DNA of 64,000 nucleotides from Terriglobales bacterium (GTDB taxonomy: Bacteria > Acidobacteriota > Terriglobia > Terriglobales > Acidobacteriaceae). A program made the translations under genes and the position numbers. Shown here one piece after another: positions 43,435 through 51,512 of this stretch. Under the pieces are notes generated by a model, which did not search any database, was not told where the DNA came from, and was given only the letters and a program-made list of their open reading frames with translations. Each line of letters begins with the position of its first letter. Positions within the stretch are counted from its first letter, which is position 1. Where the stretch lies: assembly GCA_035651995.1 (NCBI GenBank), contig DASRER010000012.1:33362-97361 (forward strand), given 5' to 3'.

Positions 43435-44733
43435 TTGACGCAGGGCCCGCGAGCGAACGCCATCGAAAAACGCTTGGAAAATTCTCACCAATTCGACGAG
43501 CGCTTCATGGCCGAAGCGCTGGCGCTTGCGCGCCGCGGCATTGGGCTCGCTTCACCGAATCCGTGCGTCGGCGCGGTGGTAGTCGCGGCCGGCGGCCGGA
43601 TCATCGGGCGCGGCTTTCACACCTACGACGGCCTCAAGCACGCTGAAGTGCTGGCGCTCGACGAGGCAGGCGCAGCGGCGCGCGGCGCCACGCTCTACCT
43701 GAACCTTGAGCCCTGCTGCCACACCGGGCGCACCGGGCCATGCGTGGACCGCGTGATTGCAGCCGGCGTGAAGCACGTGGTGGTCGCCATCGAGGACCCG
43801 AACCCGGTGGTGCGCGGCACATCGCTGGAGAGATTGCGCGCGGCCGGCATCGCTGTTACCGCTGGCGTTCAGGAAGCGGCGGCGCGCAAACTCAACGAGG
43901 CATTCGCCAAGCATGTCCGCACCGGCACGCCGCTGATCACCCTGAAAGCCGGCATGACGCTCGACGGCAAGATCGCGCCGCCGCCGGAAGATGGGGATGC
44001 GCCCAACGTAGTCAAACTGCCGGTGGCGCCGGTGGATGGCAGCGTGCCGAGCGGTCCGACAGGCGGTTGGATCACCAGCCGCGAAGCGCGCGCGCACGTG
44101 CAGCAGTTGCGGCACTCGAGCGACGCAGTGATGGTCGGCGTCGGCACCGTGATCGCCGACGATCCACGCCTCACCGACCGCACCGGCCAGCCGCGACGGC
44201 GTCCCCTGCTGCGCGTCATCCTGGATTCACGCCTTCGCCTGCCGCTGGAGTCGCGCGTGGTGAAAACCGCTCAGGACGACGTGCTGGTGTTTTGCAGCTT
44301 CGCCGAGGAGAAGCGGCGTCGTGAACTGGAATCGCGCGGCGTGCGCGTCGAGCAGGTTTCACTCGGCCTGGGCGAAGGACGTCCCAACCTGCGCCGCGTG
44401 GCCGAGCGGCTCGGCGCGCTCGACATCACCAGTCTGATCATCGAAGGCGGCGCCCTGCTGAACTGGGCCGCGCTCGCGTCTGATGTGGTGGACAAGGTCT
44501 TTCTCTATTACGCGCCGAAGATTCTGGCGGGCACCGGCTCGGTCCCGTTCGCCGCCGGCCCCGGCTTCCGGCGCCTGGGCGAAGCGGCCAAGGTCGGGCA
44601 AATTGAGCTTCACCGCTTCGGCGTGGACTTTGCTGTGGAGGGGTATCTGCACGATCCCTACGCCTGGACACCAGGCCCGGAGAAAACCCTGACCACCGAA
44701 CAACCGCAGCCCGAGCCGCCGCGGATCGCGTGA
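43435..44733 (+). CDS. ribD: Bifunctional riboflavin biosynthesis protein RibD
   Basis: 432 aa. The deaminase domain has the zinc site LKHAEVLALDEAG and LEPCCHTGRTGPCVDRVIAA. The reductase domain (about 165-400) has LKAGMTLDGKIA and SLIIEGGALLNWAAL. It performs the second and third steps of the pathway from GTP to riboflavin. The start is uncertain: family sequence begins at FDERFMAEALAL, so ATG 43507 is too late; TTG 43435 (in the repeat) and TTG 43474 are candidates. The insertion DGDAPNVVKLPVAPVDGSVP in the reductase is unusual. Confidence 0.92.
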   Translation: MTQGPRANAIEKRLENSHQFDERFMAEALALARRGIGLASPNPCVGAVVVAAGGRIIGRGFHTYDGLKHAEVLALDEAGAAARGATLYLNLEPCCHTGRTGPCVDRVIAAGVKHVVVAIEDPNPVVRGTSLERLRAAGIAVTAGVQEAAARKLNEAFAKHVRTGTPLITLKAGMTLDGKIAPPPEDGDAPNVVKLPVAPVDGSVPSGPTGGWITSREARAHVQQLRHSSDAVMVGVGTVIADDPRLTDRTGQPRRRPLLRVILDSRLRLPLESRVVKTAQDDVLVFCSFAEEKRRRELESRGVRVEQVSLGLGEGRPNLRRVAERLGALDITSLIIEGGALLNWAALASDVVDKVFLYYAPKILAGTGSVPFAAGPGFRRLGEAAKVGQIELHRFGVDFAVEGYLHDPYAWTPGPEKTLTTEQPQPEPPRIA

Positions 44734-44779
44734 AGTCGCCGGTTTCAGTTCCCCGCCCCATCGCATTCAGCTTTTGCTT

Positions 44780-44812
44780 TAACTGTGGACTGTAAACTGT
44801 AAACTCTGAACC
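44780..44812 (+). repeat. Heptad repeat (ACTGTAA unit) before ribE
   Basis: AACTGTGGACTGTAAACTGT and following AAACTCTGAAC end just before the ribE ATG (44815). This is the reverse-orientation member of the GTTTACA family at 26771-26844. Confidence 0.7.
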
Positions 44813-44814
44813 TT

Positions 44815-45459
44815 ATGTTCACCGGCCTGATCGAAGAAGTCGGCAAAGTGCTTCGCCTCGAGGACGCGCCCGGCGGCGCCAGGCGCCTCACCATCGGCGC
44901 GCGCCAGGTAACGCGCGAGCTGAAAAAGGGCGACAGCGTGGCCGTGAGCGGCGTTTGCCTGACAGCCGTGGACATCGCTCCCGCGTCGTTTGCCGCCGAT
45001 CTTGCCGCCGAAACCATCGCTCGCACATCGTTCACGCGGCTGCGGCCTGACGCCCTCGTCAACCTCGAGCTGCCGGCCAAAGTAGGCAGCCGCCTGGGTG
45101 GGCACATCGTGCAGGGCCACGTTGACGGGACCGCGAGGCTCGTAACGCTGGAGCGCGTGCCGAAAGCGCACGACTATTGGCTCACGGTTGAGATTCCGGC
45201 TGGGCTGGCGAAGTACGTCGTCTGGAAGGGATCCATCACGATTGAAGGCATCAGCCTGACGGTGGCGCGCATCGACGGCGCGCGCGTCGGCGTCGCCATC
45301 ATCCCGCACACCTTTTCCGCCACCAACCTGCAATCACTGCGCCCCGGCGACGCGCTGAACATCGAGGTTGACGTCATCGCCAAGTACACCGAGAAGATGC
45401 TGCGCGGCGAGCCCGCGAGCGGCGTGACGCTCGAGCGATTGGTGAGCGAAGGCTTCTAG
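44815..45459 (+). CDS. ribE: Riboflavin synthase alpha chain
   Basis: 214 aa. The N-terminus MFTGLIEEVGKV is the family signature; two lumazine-binding repeats follow (SVAVSGVCLTAV at about 43, SITIEGISLTV at about 140, with GGHIVQGHVDGTA between). It dismutates two 6,7-dimethyl-8-ribityllumazine molecules. It is separated from ribD by a heptad repeat. Its stop overlaps that of the convergent ABC gene by four bases. Confidence 0.95.
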   Translation: MFTGLIEEVGKVLRLEDAPGGARRLTIGARQVTRELKKGDSVAVSGVCLTAVDIAPASFAADLAAETIARTSFTRLRPDALVNLELPAKVGSRLGGHIVQGHVDGTARLVTLERVPKAHDYWLTVEIPAGLAKYVVWKGSITIEGISLTVARIDGARVGVAIIPHTFSATNLQSLRPGDALNIEVDVIAKYTEKMLRGEPASGVTLERLVSEGF

Positions 45460-46283
45460 GGCCGCAACCGCGCCAGGTCGGCGAGCGCCACGTCGTCCAG
45501 TTCGAGGAATTCGCGGACAATCGGGTTCTCGCTCTGCTCCATCTCTTCCACAGTCCCGAAGAAAATCACCTTCGCTTCGTGCAGGAACACCAGCCGATCG
45601 GCCAGCTTCTTTGCCAGGCGCATGTCGTGCGTCACTACCACGCTGGTCAGCTTGAGCTGCTGCTTGAGCTTGGAGATGAGGTCGCCCAGGAGGTTGGCCA
45701 TGAGCGGATCGACCATCGTGGTGGGCTCGTCGTAGAGCACCGCTTCAGGCTGCGCGGAGAGAGCGCGCGCGATGGCCACCGAACGCTTCATGCCGGTGGA
45801 AAGATCGGAAGGCAGCAGGTCGCGATATTGCTTCACACCTACCATCTCGAGAAGGCCGTCGACGATCTGGTAGATCTCGTACTCACTCAGGTCGCGACGC
45901 TCGCGCAGGGGGAACGCGACGTTTTCTCCCACGGTCAGCGAGTCGAACAGCGCGCCGTTCTGGAAGACCATGGTGACTTTGCGCCGGATGCGCTGCAGCT
46001 CCGGCTCGTCGTAGTCGGTAATGTCTTCGTAGGCCACATGCACGCGCCCCGAGTCGGGCTTGAGAAATCCCATGATGTGGTGCAGCGAAACCGACTTGCC
46101 CACGCCGCTGCGGCCCAAAATGCACAGCGTTTCCGCCGGCAGCACGTTGAAGCTCACGCCGTCCAGGACCTTGCGCGACCCGAACGACTTGCTCACGTCA
46201 TTGAATTCAATGTAGGGCTTGTCGGCGGCGTGCCCGTGCGGCAGCTGGTGTCCGCCTTCGTGATGGGTGGCGTAGTGGCTCAT
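45456..46283 (-). CDS. MlaF-like ABC transporter ATP-binding protein
   Basis: 275 aa. Walker A ILGRSGVGKSVSLHHIMG, the atypical signature DLSTGMKRSVAIARAL (Thr where most have Gly), and AVLYDEPTTMVDPLMANLL match MlaF/Ttg2A ATPases of MCE-type lipid transport. The partner permease and MCE proteins are not in the window. A His-rich N-terminus (SHYATHHEGGHQLPHGHAAD) is unusual. It lies 24 bases after mobA on the same strand. Confidence 0.85.
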   Translation of the reverse strand: MSHYATHHEGGHQLPHGHAADKPYIEFNDVSKSFGSRKVLDGVSFNVLPAETLCILGRSGVGKSVSLHHIMGFLKPDSGRVHVAYEDITDYDEPELQRIRRKVTMVFQNGALFDSLTVGENVAFPLRERRDLSEYEIYQIVDGLLEMVGVKQYRDLLPSDLSTGMKRSVAIARALSAQPEAVLYDEPTTMVDPLMANLLGDLISKLKQQLKLTSVVVTHDMRLAKKLADRLVFLHEAKVIFFGTVEEMEQSENPIVREFLELDDVALADLARLRP

Positions 46284-46307
46284 GATGCTGAGACCTGGTT
46301 CATTTCA

Positions 46308-47000
46308 TCACAGGCGGCGAGCGCGCTCCAAATCGGCAGGCGTATTCAGGTTGCGGAACATCTCCGGACTGAAGCCATGCTCCGCCAATTCCTCAGGCGT
46401 GATCACCCGCGTTGCGACCTCGCCGAGTAACGGCTCGATCTTGTTGCGGCCGACGCGCAAGGCGCGCTCCGCGAAAGGCGCGAACCCGCGGCGGTAGATG
46501 GCGCACAGCGGATGCAGGACAGTTCCCACGCTTCCCGCTCCGGGCCCCGCAAGCTCGCTCTCCCTTCTCCGTCCTCCGCTCTCCGCAATTGACCTTGGCA
46601 GCGTCACCATCGCCCTCCAGCGGCGCGCCTCGGCAACCAGGAATGGCAGGAGCTCAGGCGCGATAAAGGGGCAGTCAACAGCGAGGACCAGATTCAACTC
46701 CTTCGTGCTCGCCGCAAGCGCCGCGTGAATGCCGCCCAGCGGGCCGCGATCAGGGAACATGTCTTCGACCGCGCGCAACGAGGCGGGAAAGCGCGCCGCC
46801 GGGCCCACAACGCGCACGTCGTCCGACACGGTGCGCGCCAGGTCGAGTGCGCGGTCCAGCAGCGTGCGGCCGTCGAGCGCGAGCATGGCCTTGTCCGTCC
46901 CCATGCGCGAACTGCGTCCGCCGGCCAATACAAACGCCGCCACATCGTGATGGTGCGCGGTAGTCAACAGCGGCATGATAGCGGCTGTTTGGCTGTCCAC
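46308..47000 (-). CDS. mobA: Molybdenum cofactor guanylyltransferase MobA
   Basis: 230 aa. Nucleotide-binding AAFVLAGGRSSRMGTDKAML, then MFPDRGPLGGIHAAL, VLAVDCPFIAPELL and LHPLCAIYRR define MobA, which adds GMP to molybdopterin. Residues about 137-160 (GGRRRESELAGPGAGS) are an insert made of a degenerate 7-nt repeat (46530-46592), the same family as in the ftsY-ribD gap. The start may be the in-frame ATG at 46976. No moa or moe genes are near. Confidence 0.88.
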   Translation of the reverse strand: MDSQTAAIMPLLTTAHHHDVAAFVLAGGRSSRMGTDKAMLALDGRTLLDRALDLARTVSDDVRVVGPAARFPASLRAVEDMFPDRGPLGGIHAALAASTKELNLVLAVDCPFIAPELLPFLVAEARRWRAMVTLPRSIAESGGRRRESELAGPGAGSVGTVLHPLCAIYRRGFAPFAERALRVGRNKIEPLLGEVATRVITPEELAEHGFSPEMFRNLNTPADLERARRL

Positions 47001-47141
47001 GCTGCCGGGCGGCGTGGCATAGCTGTGTTAGAATCCCGCCGCTTCCCCCGCCGGCAGATCGATTGTCATAGCCATGCAGCCCATTCAATCCGCAGTCACT
47101 GCCGCTTCCGGAGCGCACCAGCGGGCTCGCGGAGTCCACCC

Positions 47142-48188
47142 ATGAACCTGCGACAGCGGCTGGCCATGGCGGCGGTCCTGCTGGTCGGCGTGCTGACCAT
47201 CGCCGTGACCGGATACATCGCCCTGGGACGCGACGTTTCCCTGCTCAACGCCTTCTACATGGCCGTCATCACCATTGCCGGCGTCGGCTACGGCGAAATC
47301 ATCCCCACCGAGCACAATCCCGCGCTGCGGCTGTTCAACATGTTCGTGGTGGTCGTGGGCGTGACCATCACCGTCTACGTGTTCTCGGTGGTGACGGCTT
47401 TCCTGGTGGAAGGCGATATCCGCAATCTCTTCTGGAGACGCAAAATGCAGAAGCGCATCAACGAGCTCCGCGACCACTTCATCGTGTGCGGGCTGGGCAT
47501 CACCGGACACTGGGCGCTCGACGAGTTGCACCGCACGCGCACGCCCTGCGTCGTCGTGGAACTGCACGAGGAGAAAATCCAGGCCTATCGCGAACGGGCC
47601 GGGCGCAGTTCCGAAGAGGTGCTGTACGTCCTCGGCGACGCCACCGACGAAACCACGCTCGACCAGGCGGGCATCGAGCGGGCGCGCGGCATGATCGTGG
47701 CCATGAACGGCGACAAAGACAACCTGGTCACCACGGTGATGGCGCGCCAGAAGAACCCCGGCATGCGCATCGTGGCGCGCTGCACCGATCCCAAGTTCGC
47801 CGAGCGCATGCAGCGCGCTGGCGCGAACGCCACGGTCTCACCCAACCGCATCGGCGGGCTGCGCCTGGCCAGCGAAGCGCTGCGGCCGCACGTGGTCGGC
47901 TTCCTCGACCTCATGCTCAAGGAGCATTCCCGCACCCTGCGCATCGAAGAAATTGCCGTCGGCCAGGCGTGGGCGGGAAACACGATGCAGGAGCTGGACC
48001 TTCGCCGCAAATACAACCTGCTGGCATTGGCAGTGAAGGAGCGCGCGGCGGGCGAACAGCAGTTCCTGCCGAACCCGCCCGACGAGCTGCGCGTGCAGAA
48101 TGGCACGGTGATCATCGTGATGGGCGACGTCAGCGATCTGCACCGCGCTCGCCATGATTCCGGCGGAGCCAAGCAGGCAGCCGTCTGA
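47142..48188 (+). CDS. Potassium channel with TrkA-N (RCK) domain
   Basis: 348 aa. Two TM helices (RLAMAAVLLVGVLTIAVTGY and LRLFNMFVVVVGVTITVYVF) flank a pore loop with TIAGVGYGEIIP, a GYG filter with Glu after it. A TrkA-N domain starts DHFIVCGLGITGHWALDELH and a TrkA-C domain closes the protein. It is of the two-TM MthK-like class, ligand-gated through RCK domains. ATG 47142 has GGAG nearby at 47131. The frame is open upstream to 46725 only because it overlaps the opposite strand of mobA. Confidence 0.9.
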   Translation: MNLRQRLAMAAVLLVGVLTIAVTGYIALGRDVSLLNAFYMAVITIAGVGYGEIIPTEHNPALRLFNMFVVVVGVTITVYVFSVVTAFLVEGDIRNLFWRRKMQKRINELRDHFIVCGLGITGHWALDELHRTRTPCVVVELHEEKIQAYRERAGRSSEEVLYVLGDATDETTLDQAGIERARGMIVAMNGDKDNLVTTVMARQKNPGMRIVARCTDPKFAERMQRAGANATVSPNRIGGLRLASEALRPHVVGFLDLMLKEHSRTLRIEEIAVGQAWAGNTMQELDLRRKYNLLALAVKERAAGEQQFLPNPPDELRVQNGTVIIVMGDVSDLHRARHDSGGAKQAAV

Positions 48189-48196
48189 GCACGGTT

Positions 48197-48553
48197 TCAA
48201 TGGCTGTAGATCACCACGCCAACAATCCGCCCGGCCGGATCCAACTGCAAGTCCGCCGAGCTGTTCAAGACGGCGTCTCCGCTCAGCCCCGGCACGGTAA
48301 CGAACACGTGCGCGTTCACCGCCTGCGCCGTGCTCTCCTTGCGGATGAACGACAGGGCCGCGTCGCTGCGGCAGGTCTTCGGCAGCTCAAAGCTCAGGTC
48401 GGCCAGGTCGCCGTTTTCGGAAACCGAGAGCGACACCAGCACCGGCAGCGTCTGCAGCTGCTCGCCGGCCTCGTCACATCCGCCAGGACGGAAGCAGACG
48501 AAGTAAGAGTAGCGGCCGTGCTCCAGGTCGAAATCGCTGCGCCGAACGTCCAT
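48197..48553 (-). CDS. Hypothetical protein
   Basis: 118 aa, not recognised. It has no signal peptide or TM helix. The middle is beta-rich (LPVLVSLSVSENGDLADLSF) and the C-terminus LDPAGRIVGVVIYS is slightly like the end of DUF2283-type proteins. It has paired cysteines in FVCFRPGGCDEAG. It lies tail to tail with the K+ channel and diverges from the NDUFA9-like gene. Confidence 0.6.
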   Translation of the reverse strand: MDVRRSDFDLEHGRYSYFVCFRPGGCDEAGEQLQTLPVLVSLSVSENGDLADLSFELPKTCRSDAALSFIRKESTAQAVNAHVFVTVPGLSGDAVLNSSADLQLDPAGRIVGVVIYSH

Positions 48554-48608
48554 TGCGAATCGAGTGTTTTACCACAGGCTGCCGAAACATGCGCTATAGA
48601 ATGGACGT

Positions 48609-49520
48609 GTGCGCGTGTTCCTCACCGGCGGCACCGGCTTCGTCGGCAGCCACATGCTGCCGCGGCTGGCGCGCGAGAACCACATCATCAGGATGCTGGC
48701 GCGCGACCCGGCGCGTGCCGCCGCCGCCGTGCCGGATGCGATCAAGGCACAGGTGGAGATCGCCGCCGGTGACGTGGTCACCGGCTCCGGACTCCAGGCC
48801 GCCGTCGAGGGCTGCGATGCCGTCATTCACCTGGTCGGCATCATCATGGAAGTCGGCGGGGCGACGTTTGAGAAGTCGCACCACCAGGCAACGCGCAACG
48901 TGCTGGCGGCGGCGCAGAATTCGGCAACCGTCCGGCGCTTCGTGCAGATGTCGGCGCTGGGCGCCCGCGAAAACGGCGTCAGCGCCTACCAGATTACGAA
49001 GTGGAAGGCCGAAGAAGCGGTCCGCTCCGGCGGGATTCCCTTCGTCATTCTTCGCCCGTCGATCATCTTCGGTCCGCGCGACGGCTTCGTGAACCAGATG
49101 GTGCAGGTCATGCGCACCGCGCCGCTCATCCGGCCGGTCCCCGGGCACGGGCGTTACCCGTTTCGCCCGATCTACGTCGACAACGTGGTGGACTGCTTCG
49201 TGCAATCGCTCTCCAACGACGCAGCGCTCGGCAAGACGATCGAATTGGTCGGCCCGGAGGCATTGACGCTCGAGCAGATGCTGGCTGAGATCGCGCGCTG
49301 CATCGGCGTGAAGAAGCCGGCGCTCAAGGTGCCGTTTCCCATCATGTACATGAACGCCGCGATCATGGGTCTCGTGCTGCCGCGTCCGCCGGTGACCACC
49401 GACCAGTTGCGCATGCTGCGCGAGGGCTCCACGGCGGACCCTGCGCCCATGATGGCCACCTTCAAGGTCGATCTGGTCGGCTTCCGGCAGGGCCTGAAAA
49501 AGTATCTGTGCAAGGCCTGA
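48609..49520 (+). CDS. NAD(P)-binding protein related to complex I NDUFA9-like epimerases
   Basis: 303 aa. It starts with a GTG and VFLTGGTGFVGSHMLPRLA, the Rossmann motif. FVQMSALGARENGVSAYQIT contains the Tyr-x-x-x-Lys-like region, followed by FVILRPSIIFGPRDGFVNQM. It belongs to the atypical SDRs of the NDUFA9/YbjT type. Real role unknown; no nuo genes are near. Confidence 0.83.
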   Translation: MRVFLTGGTGFVGSHMLPRLARENHIIRMLARDPARAAAAVPDAIKAQVEIAAGDVVTGSGLQAAVEGCDAVIHLVGIIMEVGGATFEKSHHQATRNVLAAAQNSATVRRFVQMSALGARENGVSAYQITKWKAEEAVRSGGIPFVILRPSIIFGPRDGFVNQMVQVMRTAPLIRPVPGHGRYPFRPIYVDNVVDCFVQSLSNDAALGKTIELVGPEALTLEQMLAEIARCIGVKKPALKVPFPIMYMNAAIMGLVLPRPPVTTDQLRMLREGSTADPAPMMATFKVDLVGFRQGLKKYLCKA

Positions 49521-49685
49521 TGCGCCGCCTTTAAGCGCCCATGGTGCGTGCAAGAGGCTGCTGCTCCCGCGTTCTAAGGTCATAGGAACTTATTCTGCCG
49601 GCGGCGGTTATTATTGGCAGCAAGAGTAGCCGCTGAGCAGCAGCTCGGCATCTAAGGTGGTACCGGGGGAATCCAGGAGCTGATT

Positions 49686-50768
49686 ATGAAAGCGAACCGA
49701 TCGCTGAAGGTTGGCATTGTGGTACTGGCCGTGGCAGTCATGCTGGCAACCGCCGGATGCAGCCAGTTGCTTTCGCGCAGCGACGCGCAGATCGCCGGCG
49801 ACGTGCAAAGCAGAATCAATTCCGACGCCGCGCTGACGAGCAAGCAGATTACGGTCACCTCAGGCAACGGCGTGGTCACGCTGTCGGGCACGGTCGCCAG
49901 CGACAGCGAGCGGTCAGCGGCTGCCGCCGACGCCGCGACTGTCCGCGGTGTGAAGACCGTGGTGAACAACCTCCAGGTTGGCCCGGCGGTGGCGCAGGCT
50001 GCTCCCGCGCCGGAACCCGTGCCGGTGGAGGCCGCTCGCCCCGCCCGCACCCGCATGACCCCTAAGCCGGTGGCGCACCACAGCACGCCGCGCTACCAGG
50101 AGCCCGCCCCTTCGCGTGTCCGCGAGTACAACGACACGACGTCCCCGAGTTCGGCTCCGGTCATGGCGGCAAACGTGGCGCCGGCTGCTCCACTTCCGCC
50201 TCCTCCGCCCGCCCGGGTTTCGATTCCTCCGGGAACGCTGCTCACGGTGCGGCTGGTTGATTCCATTGACACGTCGCGCAACAAGGCCGGCGACGTCTTC
50301 AAGGGCACGCTCGATGCTCCGATCGTGGTGGACGACAAAGTCGTCGTCCCCGCCGACGCGGACGTGATCGGACGCGTGGTCGAGCTGCATGACGCCGGAC
50401 ACTATGCCGGCCAGCCGCTCATCACGATTGAACTCACTCGGCTCATCGTGAACGGCCAGCCTTACGACCTGCGCACTGACTACTACTCGCGCGAAGGGCA
50501 TTCGCGCGGCAAGCGCACCGCGGCCACGGTTGGCGGCGGCGCGGCGCTGGGCGCCATCATTGGCGGCATCGCCGGCGGCGGCAAGGGCGCCGCCATCGGC
50601 GCGGCTGCCGGCGCAGGCGCGGGCACCGCGGCCGGCGGCCTGACCAAGGCCGAAGTCATCCGGCTGGATTCGGAAACGGTGGTTGACTTCCGGCTGCAGT
50701 CATCGCTTTCGGTGACGCCTGTGTCGGTCTCCAACCGCAACGCCTCGCGGCAGCGGGTTGAGCAGTAA
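49686..50768 (+). CDS. Lipoprotein with BON domain and glycine-zipper
   Basis: 360 aa. The lipobox is VMLATAGCSQLL. A BON domain (about 38-95) reads VQSRINSDAALTSKQITV and GVVTLSGTVASDSER. A Pro/Ala linker leads to a beta-barrel-like region (PPGTLLTVRLVDSIDTSRNK, KVVVPADADVIGRVVELH). A glycine-zipper stretch ALGAIIGGIAGGGKGAAIGA is at about 285-310. BON proteins bind phospholipids at the outer membrane. It has its own terminator at 50817. Confidence 0.85.
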   Translation: MKANRSLKVGIVVLAVAVMLATAGCSQLLSRSDAQIAGDVQSRINSDAALTSKQITVTSGNGVVTLSGTVASDSERSAAAADAATVRGVKTVVNNLQVGPAVAQAAPAPEPVPVEAARPARTRMTPKPVAHHSTPRYQEPAPSRVREYNDTTSPSSAPVMAANVAPAAPLPPPPPARVSIPPGTLLTVRLVDSIDTSRNKAGDVFKGTLDAPIVVDDKVVVPADADVIGRVVELHDAGHYAGQPLITIELTRLIVNGQPYDLRTDYYSREGHSRGKRTAATVGGGAALGAIIGGIAGGGKGAAIGAAAGAGAGTAAGGLTKAEVIRLDSETVVDFRLQSSLSVTPVSVSNRNASRQRVEQ

Positions 50769-50816
50769 CGGTCAGTCACGGCCGGTAACTTTGTCAGAAA
50801 AACACGCAGTGGCAAT

Positions 50817-50847
50817 AGGCCCCGGACCATCGGTCCGGGGCCTCTTT
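50817..50847 (+). terminator. Rho-independent terminator
   Basis: A perfect 12-bp stem (50817-50828 with 50832-50843), an ATC loop and a CTCTTT tail follow the BON lipoprotein gene. Confidence 0.9.
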
Positions 50848-50926
50848 GCGGCGTGCCACGGGCAGGCGTGGGCGCATTTACACTACTTCACGCGGAGCGA
50901 TGCTTCGCTGTTTCAGCCGCCGAATC

Positions 50927-51403
50927 ATGCCGAAGATCACCGCTCTCATCCATGCGAGCAACGACGCCGCCCGCCTCGGCCGCGCGCTGGACTCGTTGCG
51001 CGTATGCGACCAGCTGCTGGTGGTTGACCACGCCTCGAGCGACGCAACCGCCGCCATTGCGCGCGAACACGGGGCCACCCTGAAGGCAGCCATACCGGGC
51101 GTCGAGCCCGGCGCTTACGTGAGCGACGCCAGGCACGACTGGATCTTCTGCCTTCGGCCAGACGAAGCGCTGGGCGAAGGCCTGGAGGCCTCGTTGCTCG
51201 AGTGGAAGCAGTCGGATCCACCGGACGGCTCCGTGGGCTACTGTGTCGAGCTGTGGCACGAGACCGAGCACGGCTGGCAGCCGCAAGGGCGCGCCCTGCG
51301 CCTGGTCGACCGTACGAAGCTGAGCTGGCCCGGTCCGCTTCCGCCCGCCAGCGGTCCCGGCGCCGATCTGCCCGGTGAGATACGGCGGTTCAGGAGTCCT
51401 TAG
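50927..51403 (+). CDS. Short glycosyltransferase-2-like protein
   Basis: 158 aa. KITALIHASNDAARLGRALD and LLVVDHASSDATAAIAREHG match the GT-A start of family 2 enzymes; SDARHDWIFCLRPDEALGEG matches the WaaE/KdtX-like continuation (normally ending in ADE). The protein stops much earlier than usual (250-300 aa) and has PDEAL instead of an ADE-like catalytic stretch, so it may be inactive or specialised. Start uncertain: ATG 50900 in frame is next to GGAG. Confidence 0.6.
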   Translation: MPKITALIHASNDAARLGRALDSLRVCDQLLVVDHASSDATAAIAREHGATLKAAIPGVEPGAYVSDARHDWIFCLRPDEALGEGLEASLLEWKQSDPPDGSVGYCVELWHETEHGWQPQGRALRLVDRTKLSWPGPLPPASGPGADLPGEIRRFRSP

Positions 51404-51506
51404 TTCACAGTTTACGGTTCACAGTTTTCAGAAAATCCGCGGTGGGGGTGGTGACCAGTGCGTCGTTCAGCAGTTACTGTCAACTGTAAACTGTGAACGG
51501 TAAACT
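51402..51506. repeat. Heptad repeat (GTTTACA/GTTCACA) with inverted arms before the prepilin peptidase gene
   Basis: AGTTCACAGTTTACGGTTCA (51402-51421) and ACTGTAAACTGTGAACGG (51484-51501) are inverted arms about 60 bases apart. Related to 26771-26844. Confidence 0.75.
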
Positions 51507-51512
51507 GCTCCT

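Noticed and set aside
43402..44815. FMN riboswitch upstream of ribD or ribE
   Set aside because: The upstream regions are short and filled with heptad repeats; no conserved RFN core such as AGGATAT..GGGCAGT was seen.
46725..47141. Extension of the K+ channel gene by 139 codons at the N-terminus
   Set aside because: The extension is the opposite strand of mobA; the family starts with the first TM helix right after ATG 47142, which has a GGAG nearby.
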